Below are positions 56,438 to 64,000 of a stretch of 64,000 nt of DNA, piece after piece. The number at the start of each line of letters is the position of its first letter. Positions within the stretch are counted from its first letter, which is position 1. Under the pieces are notes generated by a model that had not been told where the DNA came from, ran no database searches, and saw nothing but the letters and a program-made list of their open reading frames with translations. The position numbers and the translations under genes were made by a program. Origin of the DNA: Psychrobacter sp. NG25 (GTDB lineage Bacteria; Pseudomonadota; Gammaproteobacteria; Pseudomonadales; Moraxellaceae); assembly GCF_015234355.1 (NCBI RefSeq), contig NZ_JADGMV010000002.1:62001-126000 (forward strand), read 5' to 3'.

Positions 56438-56501
56438 CGTGCACAGCCCTCCGCCTTGCACTCGGGTAAGTGTCTCCCAGACACTTACTCTTCCTCGCTC
56501 A
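56438..56501 (-). repeat. REP-like palindromic repeat, copy 1
   Basis: On the minus strand a perfect 10-bp hairpin (GTAAGTGTCT/AGACACTTAC, 56466-56488) is followed by CGAGTGCAAGGCGGAGGGCT. That segment has its own GTGCA...TGCAC dyad. It shares the block after the hairpin with copy 2. It interrupts or abuts the IS3 orfB remnant. Confidence 0.55.
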
Positions 56502-56504
56502 TTT

Positions 56505-56812
56505 GACAATGCGCTAATAGAGAGTTTCTAGGGTATATTGAAGAGTGAGCTTGTATACCATCAGGAGTATAAAACAAAGTTTACAGTGACCAACGATATT
56601 ATTAAGTATATTGAGCTTGATTATAATGAGGAGTGACTAGCAAAGTACTGCTTTGCAGCGACGCAAGGCAAGAGCTATGCTCGCAGTGAAACGAGAATTC
56701 AAAAGAGCTTGGGCAATAAATCGCCTAGATAGGTGTGGTCTGACTTTTACCGTCAGGTTGCGTGACTAAAGTCTCCCAAGTTTAAATATACAGATTTGAT
56801 GGCAGAGGTCAT
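56505..56812 (+). mobile_element. IS3-family transposase (orfB) remnant, disrupted
   Basis: The plus frame reads DNALIESF, stop in place of a Trp codon, then KSELVYHQEYKTKF and NDIIKYIELDYNE, a standard IS3 orfB end. A 60-bp insertion (56632-56691) follows, then TRIQKSLGNKSPR, another stop, VWSDFYRQVA. The 3' flank (56766-56812) matches that of the remnant at 61 kb, so it includes the IS right end. Clearly inactive. Confidence 0.75.
56632..56691 (+). repeat. REP-like palindromic repeat, copy 2
   Basis: 60-bp insertion splitting orfB in frame. Hairpin GCAAAG-N5-CTTTGC is followed by CGACGCAAGGCAAGAGCTAT, closely matching the block of copy 1 on the opposite strand. This shows a dispersed repeat family inserted into IS debris. 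Confidence 0.6.
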
Positions 56813-56931
56813 TTTCAAGCTACAAACCAAATCCGCAAATTTAGCCTGCGTAAGTAAAATATTTATTCGCTTATTTGTATCAGTACCAGTAAAATGCGAG
56901 ACTGTTTTCTACACGAGCTTATGAGTAACCA

Positions 56932-58548
56932 ATGATACGTTTAACTGAAATTAAATTGCCATTAAATCATGCACCTGAAGATCTAACGACTGCTATAACG
57001 ACAAAACTTCAAATCTCTGCTGAGCAAATGGCGTCATTTGTGATGTTTAAACGTGGTTATGATGCTCGTAATAAAAGAAATATCCAATTAATTTATACGC
57101 TAGATATCACACTGACCGATTCGGATTTGACCAATGATTTACTGGTTCAATTTGAGTCAGACAACCATGTTAAAGCAACACCAGATACTAGTTATAAGTA
57201 TGTAGGTGAAGCGCCAAAAGATTTAACTGAGCGTCCTGTTGTTATTGGTTTTGGACCTTGTGGTTTATTAGCAGCACTTACTCTTGCTCAAATGGGTTTT
57301 AAACCTATTATCATTGAACGTGGTAATGAAGTAAGACAACGCACCAAAGACACCTTTGGCTTTTGGCGTCAGCGTAAATTAAACACAGAATCTAACGTAC
57401 AATTTGGTGAAGGTGGAGCAGGTACTTTTTCTGACGGCAAACTGTATAGCCAAGTGAAAGATCCAAATCATTATGGCCGTAAAGTCATGACAGAATTTGT
57501 AAAAGCTGGCGCACCAGATGAGATTTTATTTGTCAGCAAACCGCACATAGGCACTTATAAGTTAGTCACTATGGTAGAAAAAATGCGTGCCGAGATCATA
57601 GAGCTCGGTGGGGAAGTCCGTTTTGCTACTCGCGTAGACGACTTACACATCACTGACTCAAAAGTAACTGGCGTGACACTTAATACTGGCGAAACCTTAA
57701 AAACCAACCATGTTGTTCTTGCTGTTGGTCATAGCGCCCGTGATACCTTCCAAATGATCCATGATAAAGGCGTGTATGTTGAAGCAAAGCCTTTTTCAAT
57801 TGGCTTTAGGATTGAACATAAACAGTCAACCATAGACCAAGCACGCTTTGGTGACAATGCTGGAAACGAAATACTTGGCGCTGCAGATTATAAACTGGTT
57901 CATCATTGTAAAAATGGTCGTTCTGTTTATAGCTTCTGTATGTGTCCAGGTGGAACCGTGGTTGCTGCAGCATCAGAAGAAGGCCGTGTTGTCACTAACG
58001 GTATGAGCCAATATTCAAGAAACGAGCGTAACGCCAACAGTGCTATTGTTGTAGGCATCGACCCAGAGCGAGATTACCCAAACCATCCTCTTGCCGGTAT
58101 CGACCTACAAAGACAACTAGAAACTTTAGCGTTTGAATTAGGCGGCAAAGACTACAGTGCACCAGCGCAAACCATTGGTGATTTCTTAAAAGGAAAACCA
58201 GACTCAGAATTAGGCGATGTAAAACCCTCTTACACACCAGGCATTACCTTAACCGACTTAAGCAAAGCACTGCCAGACTTTGCCGTGGATGCTATACGTG
58301 AAGCCATTCCAGCGTTTAATAAAAAAATCAAAGGATTTTCATCTGACGACGGTTTACTAACTGGCGTAGAAACCAGAACATCATCACCAATCAGCATTAA
58401 ACGCAATAAAGAATTTCAAAGCATTAATACCAAAGGCTTATTCCCTGCAGGCGAAGGCGCGGGCTACGCAGGTGGCATATTATCAGCAGGGATTGATGGC
58501 ATCAAAGTGGCCGAAGCCGTGGCGAAATCGATGTTGAACATAGAGTAA
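56932..58548 (+). CDS. FAD-dependent dehydrogenase (COG2509-type NAD(FAD)-utilising protein)
   Basis: 538 aa. An N-terminal domain of about 95 residues is followed by the FAD-binding GFGPCGLLAALTLAQMG near 106. Then come QFGEGGAGTFSDGKLYSQVK, CMCPGGTVVAAASEEGRV and a C-terminal PAGEGAGYAGGILSAGIDG. Conserved uncharacterised flavoprotein family; the substrate is unknown. It lies between IS3 remnants, so it may have been acquired or rearranged, and it ends at a strong terminator. Confidence 0.9.
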   Translation: MIRLTEIKLPLNHAPEDLTTAITTKLQISAEQMASFVMFKRGYDARNKRNIQLIYTLDITLTDSDLTNDLLVQFESDNHVKATPDTSYKYVGEAPKDLTERPVVIGFGPCGLLAALTLAQMGFKPIIIERGNEVRQRTKDTFGFWRQRKLNTESNVQFGEGGAGTFSDGKLYSQVKDPNHYGRKVMTEFVKAGAPDEILFVSKPHIGTYKLVTMVEKMRAEIIELGGEVRFATRVDDLHITDSKVTGVTLNTGETLKTNHVVLAVGHSARDTFQMIHDKGVYVEAKPFSIGFRIEHKQSTIDQARFGDNAGNEILGAADYKLVHHCKNGRSVYSFCMCPGGTVVAAASEEGRVVTNGMSQYSRNERNANSAIVVGIDPERDYPNHPLAGIDLQRQLETLAFELGGKDYSAPAQTIGDFLKGKPDSELGDVKPSYTPGITLTDLSKALPDFAVDAIREAIPAFNKKIKGFSSDDGLLTGVETRTSSPISIKRNKEFQSINTKGLFPAGEGAGYAGGILSAGIDGIKVAEAVAKSMLNIE

Positions 58549-58607
58549 GAGCGGCTTTAGGCAAACTATAATATTAAAACGCTTACCTAGATGAAAAGAT
58601 GTGATCG

Positions 58608-58655
58608 AAAAAGCCTTTCAAGCCATGAAGTATAAAGCTTGAAAGGCTTTTTTTT
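58608..58655 (+). terminator. Strong terminator after FAD dehydrogenase
   Basis: Arms AAAAAGCCTTTCAAGC and GCTTGAAAGGCTTTTT with 13-nt loop and T8. Confidence 0.85.
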
Positions 58656-58883
58656 GTGTCTTCAGGATGAAGACATCGCAAAGTTACATGAACGAACCTT
58701 CACTCCATTTAAAAAACCTCGTGGTGGTCAATTGTTATAGAGATGCAAAGTTAAACGCTACCTTATTAATTAAAGTCGCTAATTTGGAGTGAAAGCTTAC
58801 GGGGAGTCAACGTGTTTAACCACAGAGGTCATCTTTTACTCTGATAAATATCTTCTTTATTGGAGCGTATTTTTATAAAAACA

Positions 58884-59790
58884 CTACTCACTTTTAAAAG
58901 CTTGATTCTCTACCTCTTTGAAAAGCCAGTTTTTAAATGCTTGTATTCTTGGCAGCGCCGCGCATTCGGGGCGGTAAATAACATAATACGCCAAAGGCGA
59001 TTCAAAATAAATATCAGGAAACAACCTCACTAACCGCCCAGCGGCCAGGTCATCTTTAGCCATTACACTGCGCGCTAATGCTACTCCGTGGCCGTCAATT
59101 GCTAATTGCAGTACGGCAGCAGAGTTATTTATTTGAATGCTTTTAGTAATCAGAGGGCCTGTAACACCGGCTTTTTTTAACCATGACGACCATGGCGGAA
59201 AACTGGTATGGGCATCCATTGATTGATCGTGTATCAGTCGTGGTGAAGCGGGTTGGATCTTCTAGAATTGTAGGTGAGCATACTGGGTATACTTCTTCAT
59301 CCATTAGTTTTTCTGCGCCCAGGCCTTGCCAATTACCTACGCCGAAGCGTATGCCTATATCTATACGCTGAGAAGCAAAATCAACCGGTTTTAAATTTGT
59401 ATTTAAATTTACATTGGTTTGCGTACAAATAGCTTGAAAGTGATGAAGCCTAGGCAATAACCACTTAGCGGCAAAGGCAGGGCTTACTGCAACCGTTAAT
59501 ACGCCGCTTATGGCATTGTCTTTTAAAATATCTAGCCCTTGGGCTAATTTATCAAATCCTTCCTGTATTAATGGCAGGGCACTTTGCGCAGTTTCGGTAG
59601 TTATAAGCCGTGTTTTACCAGAGCTCATTCTGTGAAACAGCGGCGTATCGAGCCACTCTTCTAATGTCTTTACCAGTTGCCCAACCGCTGCGGGGGTTAC
59701 GTTTAACTCATCAGCAGCCGCTGAAAAACTCTGATGTCGTGCGCTGGCTTCAAAAGCTTTTAATGCATTGAGATGTATAGGTGATTTCAT
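58884..59790 (-). pseudogene. LysR (GcvA-type) regulator with frameshift
   Basis: The 5' part (59790 to about 59260) encodes the HTH (LNALKAFEASARHQSFSAAA, NVTPAAVGQLVKTLEE) and half the effector domain through EDPTRF. The 3' part continues in another frame as ASPRLIHDQSMDAHTSFPPW to the end at 58884. A single-base indel around 59245-59270 (CCAACCCGC run) explains it. Together they make a full 300-aa LTTR. It is divergent from the SDR gene, which it probably once regulated. A sequencing error remains possible. Confidence 0.8.
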
Positions 59791-59960
59791 ACAGTAAATT
59801 TTTTCTTTATTGACGGCTCAGATTATCTCGTTTGTTAAACAAAGTAAATAAGTTAAAAATACCTCCTAAGCCAAACAACTCGTCAATTGCTTGAAAGGCA
59901 ATTTGATATTTTGTTTTATTGATACAACTAATGCAGCGCGAATGGGCGCTTGGAGAAATA

Positions 59961-60737
59961 ATGATGACTAAGCAATTTTCAGGTAAAAAATTACTCGTTA
60001 TTGGTGGCACTAGCGGAATGGGATTTGAAACGGCTCGTTTGATCTTAGAGCAAGGCGGACAAGCCGTTATCGTCGGCCACCGTAAAGAAAAAGCACAAGC
60101 GGCAAAAGAGCAACTATCAGCTTTAGGTATTGTAGAGGTTTTAACAGCCGATTTAACGAGCGATGAAAGCGTACAAAACTTAATTAACACTATTTCGCAA
60201 GATCACGCAGACGTAGATTTACTAGTTAATGCTGCTGGTGTTTTTGCCCCTAAACCATTTTTAGAGCACGAAGCAACTGATTACGATAAGTACATGCAAA
60301 TTAACCGCGCATTATTTTTTATTACTCAAAAGGTAGCCGCTAATTTAATATCAGAAAAACGCTCTGGCGCCATTGTAAATATAGGGTCTATGTGGGGCAA
60401 GCAAGCCATTGCTGCTACACCATCTTCAGCGTATTCAATGGCAAAGGCGGGCTTACATGCGCTAACTCAGCATTTAGCAATGGAATTAGCGGCCCATAAT
60501 ATTCGTGTTAATGCAGTATCGCCAGCAGTTGTACAAACGCCAATTTATGAAGGGTTTATCCCGAAAGCAGAAGTAAACGATGCTCTGCAAGGCTTTAATA
60601 GTCTTCACCCAATTGGCCGTATAGATACGTCACAAGATGTGGCAAACACTATTGCATTTTTATTAAGTGACAAAGCGGCTTGGGTAACGGGTGCTGTGTG
60701 GGATGTTGATGGTGGCGTAATGGCAGGACGCAACTAA
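59961..60737 (+). CDS. Short-chain dehydrogenase/reductase
   Basis: 258 aa classical [18 protein letters not shown] (TGxxxGxG variant), LVNAAGVF, catalytic Ser in [15 protein letters not shown] (YxxxK), and [20 protein letters not shown]-terminal [18 protein letters not shown] lies 6 nt before ATG 59961; the longer frame from 59919 lacks support. It is divergent from the broken LysR gene, so it may now be unregulated. Substrate unknown. Confidence 0.9.
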   Translation: MMTKQFSGKKLLVIGGTSGMGFETARLILEQGGQAVIVGHRKEKAQAAKEQLSALGIVEVLTADLTSDESVQNLINTISQDHADVDLLVNAAGVFAPKPFLEHEATDYDKYMQINRALFFITQKVAANLISEKRSGAIVNIGSMWGKQAIAATPSSAYSMAKAGLHALTQHLAMELAAHNIRVNAVSPAVVQTPIYEGFIPKAEVNDALQGFNSLHPIGRIDTSQDVANTIAFLLSDKAAWVTGAVWDVDGGVMAGRN

Positions 60738-60857
60738 TAGCAATGGAACAGAATGTTTTTTAATGATACTCACGCACAATTAAAAAGCGCTTAATGAGCG
60801 AAAATTTATAGAGCAATAATATACTGTTATTGCTCTTACTTCATTTAGGTTGGATAA

Positions 60858-61042
60858 ATGCGAGTCAACTCATCAGATTTTTTACAGCAAGCCTCTCTGC
60901 TATCAATTAAATATAGTTGGCAAACAACATCTCAAGTTGGGGTCAAGCGAGTAATGCTATACAGAATAGGCGGTGAAAAAGCCAGCGCAACGAGCATGGT
61001 ACGCTACGCGCCAAAGTCCACTTTTCCATGCCATGCTCATCC
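60858..61042 (+). pseudogene. ChrR-like cupin, truncated by IS insertion
   Basis: The N-terminal 60 residues read as a cupin of the anti-sigma ChrR type (GVKRVMLYRIGGEKASATSM, VRYAPKSTFPCHAHP). The metal-binding HxH start is present, but the expected GGEEFLVLEG continuation is lost. Exactly there the sequence changes to an IS3-type end and stops at VVA. The 3' half is not found beyond the IS. Confidence 0.65.
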
Positions 61043-61256
61043 TGTAGTGGCCTAATAAATTAGGACGGCTGCTAAGAGGTTTATATTACCTCAAAGTAGG
61101 AAAATAGTATGACGAATAAACGCAACTAATATACCCGAGAGTTCAAAAGGCTTTAAATTATCAATCGCCAAAAGAGGTGTGGTTTGATTATTATCGTCAG
61201 GCTGCGTAACTAAAACCTTCCAAATTTAATTATATAGATTTGACGGCAGGGGTCAC
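61043..61256 (+). mobile_element. Internally deleted IS3-family element
   Basis: It begins with TGTAGTGGCCTAATAAATTA, resembling IS3-type TGTACTGACCCC ends. The orfA start at 61109 (MTNKRN, stop, YTREFK) runs directly into the end of orfB (VQKALNYQSPKEVWFDYYRQ, stop at 61207). The 3' flank matches the remnant at 56.8 kb. An internal deletion joined orfA and orfB, perhaps through the GAGTTCAAAA segment. A 214-bp inactive relic. Confidence 0.7.
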
Positions 61257-61271
61257 CATGCCACTCGTACT

Positions 61272-62093
61272 TTAGCTTAGAAACTGGTTGATATGCTCAC
61301 CAATTTCATCAGGCTTCTCATCAATCAACCAATGAGCGACATCTTTGATCCAGACAAGCTCTGCGTTTGGAATCGCTTCTGCTAGCTTTGGTGCATATTC
61401 CGGTTTCTGGAAAGGGTCTTTATCACCCCACATGATAAATGTCTGATGCGGAAGGTTGCTAAGTTCGTCAGTAATGGCCTGAGTATATTCTTTGTTCAAC
61501 CGTCTGAGATTGCGAAAAAAGGCATGCTTGCCATCTTCAGTTGACCAAGGTTCAAGATACATCTCAATAAGCTCATCAGTCATGACACTCTTATCATATA
61601 CACCTTTTGGCAGGAAGCCTCGCATCATGCTTAAAAAGTCTTCTAAACTCATCTCCGACTCAGCACCAGGTTCCTGTAACGGCTCAAAATCTGGGATAGG
61701 CCATGAATCGAAGCAGATGCTATCTATCAAAACGAGCTTTCGAACTTTCTCTGGATAATTGACAGCTATCAACTGAGCAACACCTCCACCAATATCATGC
61801 CCAACAATATCTGCTTGCCGTGCGCCTAGAACATCCATGAGTTTTACAATCATGTTGCTTTGCGCATTAATGGACACATCTGCGCTTTTTGGTTTTGCAG
61901 ATTTCCCATAATTGAGAAGGTCGGGAGCGATGACTCGATGTGTTTTTGCAAGTTGTGGAATAATATTTCGCCACATGAGGCTATTGGTTGGAATCCCGTG
62001 CAGCAGGATTATTGGACTACCTGAACCCTGTTCCAAAAATGCAATCTTATGCCCGTCAATGTAGGTATGGTTTTCTGTTATTTGAGTGCTCAT
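61272..62093 (-). CDS. Alpha/beta hydrolase, haloalkane dehalogenase / epoxide hydrolase-like
   Basis: 273 aa. Oxyanion-hole HGIPTNSLMWRNIIP near 33, nucleophile elbow VGHDIGGGVAQ (Asp nucleophile near 100), and a catalytic-His region DVAHWLIDEKPDEIG. An Asp nucleophile indicates dehalogenase or epoxide hydrolase chemistry rather than an esterase. Substrate unknown. AGGAGAA precedes the ATG. Confidence 0.88.
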   Translation of the reverse strand: MSTQITENHTYIDGHKIAFLEQGSGSPIILLHGIPTNSLMWRNIIPQLAKTHRVIAPDLLNYGKSAKPKSADVSINAQSNMIVKLMDVLGARQADIVGHDIGGGVAQLIAVNYPEKVRKLVLIDSICFDSWPIPDFEPLQEPGAESEMSLEDFLSMMRGFLPKGVYDKSVMTDELIEMYLEPWSTEDGKHAFFRNLRRLNKEYTQAITDELSNLPHQTFIMWGDKDPFQKPEYAPKLAEAIPNAELVWIKDVAHWLIDEKPDEIGEHINQFLS

Positions 62094-62546
62094 AGCATTC
62101 TCCTAAAGATGAATGTTAATAGTCGTGAAATCACTCTATGGCAAAGGGAGACAGTTTTTTCAGTTGAGGTAAACCAAAAAGGTAATAGCTGAATCCAACA
62201 TTACCATAGTGATATGTGGTGAAGTAATTCTTCAGGAGGTATATGCTCTCAGTGATCAACAGAAACACGGCTATCAAAAATAGCACTAACTGTGTACGGA
62301 TTTTTATCTATAAGAAGCTTATTCTAATCCTACTATTGCATCTTCGCGCTTAGTCAAAAGCCTAATGCAATGGCTTCATTGAAATAACGCGACTGTATCA
62401 AAGACTGTCGTACTGAAAGTTGTACTGAAGTGAGATAAACCAACCTGATGAAAGTGATATTAATCATACATCAATAACAAAAGTATTATGGCATCGGCCG
62501 TTATAGGTTTGTACCTCAACCGTTAGTAGTTTGTTGGAAGGTGTAA
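62094..62546. other. Intergenic region upstream of hydrolase
   Basis: About 450 bp. I see no gene, RNA or clear repeat; the start of this stretch must hold the hydrolase promoter. Confidence 0.45.
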
Positions 62547-62741
62547 GAGATTTATAGTGTTAAGGCCTGGCTTAGATTTAGAAAACCACCTTCAGTCCCA
62601 GCAACGGTAATAGATATCGAAATTAAAAACATTGATATTGAGAAGAGAAAATTAGCAGATACCGTCAAATTTGAGCAAACCAATATCAGACTGCTGAGCC
62701 GATTATTTCAGGAACGACTCAAAAAATATTTTATATCTTAA
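62547..62741 (+). pseudogene. Unidentified coding remnant
   Basis: A 64-codon open frame without a start codon, SVKAWLRFRKPPSVPATVID followed by a Lys/Glu-rich helical end RLLSRLFQERLKKYFIS. Charged amphipathic composition suggests a real former C-terminus, not chance sequence. No family recognised. Confidence 0.35.
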
Positions 62742-62763
62742 AACGACAGATTAAATCGAGGAG

Positions 62764-63717
62764 TTATGCTGTGTTTTTCGGAGATACAGCGGCATATGTG
62801 AGGCCTTCGTACTCCGTTGAGACACGAGTACCGCCACCTCCATCAAGTGTCTGACCAATATTGGTCAGTGAGCCGATGATGGCGGTGTTTCCAGTCGCAC
62901 GCGCAAACTCGCAAGCCGCTGCAACTTTTGGTCCCATAGAGCCTGCAGGAAGATCAAGCTCACTTAAAGCATCTGGATGCGCCTGTAATATGCCTCGTTG
63001 TTCGTCAGTCCCAAAGTCTGTATAAACATACGCCACATCCGTGGCAATCACCAATAACTCACATTCAAGGCTACGGGCAAGTAACGATGCGCACAAATCT
63101 TTATCGATTACTGCCTCGACCCCTTGCAAACAGCCATCTTCATCAAATGCCGTTGGGATACCACCTCCGCCTGCACAGATCACAATCGCGCCTTTTTCAA
63201 GGAGCCACTGTATGGGTTTTAGCTCAAATATTTTTTTGGGCTTAGGGCTTGCAACCACTCGCCTAAAGTATTGACCATCGGCTTTAACAACCCAGCCTTT
63301 TTGCGCACTTAGCTTTTCTGCTTGCTCTTTTGAGTATACAGGGCCAATAGGCTTGGTTGGATTGTTAAAAGCAGGGTCTTTACGGTCGACTTCTACTTGA
63401 GTGAGTAGGGTGGCAATGGATGAGTCTCTCGGCAGGACATTCCCAAGCTCTTGCTCGATGATGTAGCCAATCATACCTTCCGTTTCTGCGCCCAAAACGT
63501 CTAATGGATAAGTATCGACTTCAGTGTAAGCTGCGCCTTGCAACGCAAGCAAACCGACTTGGGGGCCATTACCGTGAGCAATGACTAACTCGTTACCCTC
63601 CGTGATCTTACTGATCTGCTCAACGGCCGTCTTGATGTTTTGGCGTTGGTTTTGAGCAGATAACGGCTCTCCACGTTTTAATAAAGCATTACCACCTAAG
63701 GCAATTAGTAACCTCAT
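62764..63717 (-). CDS. arcC: Carbamate kinase
   Basis: 317 aa amino-acid-kinase fold. [13 protein letters not shown] near residue 5, [13 protein letters not shown] near 48, [25 protein letters not shown], and [14 protein letters not shown] near the end. It interconverts carbamoyl phosphate + ADP with carbamate + ATP. No arginine deiminase genes are adjacent in the window. Carbamate is also made by RutB, but any link to the rut operon 6.5 kb away is speculative. AGGGAAA precedes the ATG. Confidence 0.95.
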   Translation of the reverse strand: MRLLIALGGNALLKRGEPLSAQNQRQNIKTAVEQISKITEGNELVIAHGNGPQVGLLALQGAAYTEVDTYPLDVLGAETEGMIGYIIEQELGNVLPRDSSIATLLTQVEVDRKDPAFNNPTKPIGPVYSKEQAEKLSAQKGWVVKADGQYFRRVVASPKPKKIFELKPIQWLLEKGAIVICAGGGGIPTAFDEDGCLQGVEAVIDKDLCASLLARSLECELLVIATDVAYVYTDFGTDEQRGILQAHPDALSELDLPAGSMGPKVAAACEFARATGNTAIIGSLTNIGQTLDGGGGTRVSTEYEGLTYAAVSPKNTA

Positions 63718-64000
63718 GATATTTCCCTACGCATTATCTTCAGTTAATGTCATATCAGGGCGTGTCTTCATTTCAAAAATAGTGATAAAAATGAGATAAA
63801 TGGCAGTCAAACAAGAAAAATAGCGCAGATAATATCGAGATATTAGTCAGCTATTTGACGCCGTTTGGCAAGATTTAGCCACTTTTAACCTATTTAGATG
63901 ACTATCGATTGAATTGAGGGCACGCCCCAGTAGCCCACGCTGCAAATGTCATACATTCGGTATATGTTAGATATTACCAAGCGCAGAGACCAGAACGGCT
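63718..64000. other. Right-end intergenic sequence
   Basis: 283 bp AT-rich, containing the arcC promoter by position. No gene or repeat recognised before the window edge. Confidence 0.4.

Larger units (their letters stand above)
56222..56931. other. Scarred intergenic region after rutE
   Basis: 710 bp without an intact gene. It holds an IS3-family orfB remnant and two palindromic repeats annotated separately. 56222-56437 and 56815-56931 show nothing further recognisable. Confidence 0.6.

Overview
The window looks like the chromosome of a gammaproteobacterium of the Moraxellaceae, most likely Psychrobacter. This is inferred from gene content, the pseudomonad-type nitrate-assimilation layout and moderate GC; no database search was possible. 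There are no rRNA, tRNA or CRISPR features. Three catabolic or assimilatory blocks are intact. The rest is a mosaic of metal-resistance genes, a two-partner secretion locus, solitary oxidoreductases with LysR regulators, and decayed mobile DNA.

Layout. 1-1.6 kb: two poorly known genes, the first cut by the window edge. 1.6-4.1 kb: LysR, DoxX and a DODA-type dioxygenase. 4.2-17.8 kb: nitrate assimilation. nirBD are leftward. Divergent from them run a NarK-type transporter, a PP2C/Ser-Thr-kinase fusion, a flavoprotein electron-transfer subunit, the molybdopterin nitrate reductase and the siroheme methyltransferase cobA. 17.8-22.5 kb: a leftward copper-resistance cluster (Met-rich protein, cytochrome c, DUF411 protein, CopA, CopB) behind a CusR/CopR-type box. 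23-27.7 kb: an M14 carboxypeptidase, an alcohol dehydrogenase fused by deletion to a nitroreductase remnant, an SDR and LysR. 28.5-31.5 kb: a MITE-like element, then divergent zntA-type ATPase and cadR with a 19-bp-spacer promoter. 32.9-38.8 kb: TpsA/TpsB. 38.9-46.1 kb: a BASS-like transporter, an exonuclease, an ABM monooxygenase, a decayed toxin-like tail with a linked small gene, LysR/Old Yellow Enzyme, and a hydroxyacyl-CoA dehydrogenase.

46.9-56.2 kb holds a complete pyrimidine-degradation (Rut) locus: rutR divergent from rutA-B-C-F-G-mmsA-ribB-rutD-rutE. It includes a malonate-semialdehyde dehydrogenase and a riboflavin-synthesis gene. The rutR-rutA gap has a well-spaced sigma54 -24/-12 element and, upstream, four direct repeats of a TGCACTATTTT motif at 19-20 bp spacing. 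The narK-type gene has another sigma54-like promoter. Together these suggest that the uracil and nitrate nitrogen sources share NtrC/RpoN control.

56.2-61.3 kb is scarred. Two IS3-family remnants flank a flavoprotein, a frameshifted LysR, an SDR and a cupin truncated by one of the ISs. One remnant is itself interrupted by two copies of a palindromic REP-like repeat. 61.3-63.7 kb carries an alpha/beta hydrolase, an uncharacterised coding remnant and carbamate kinase.
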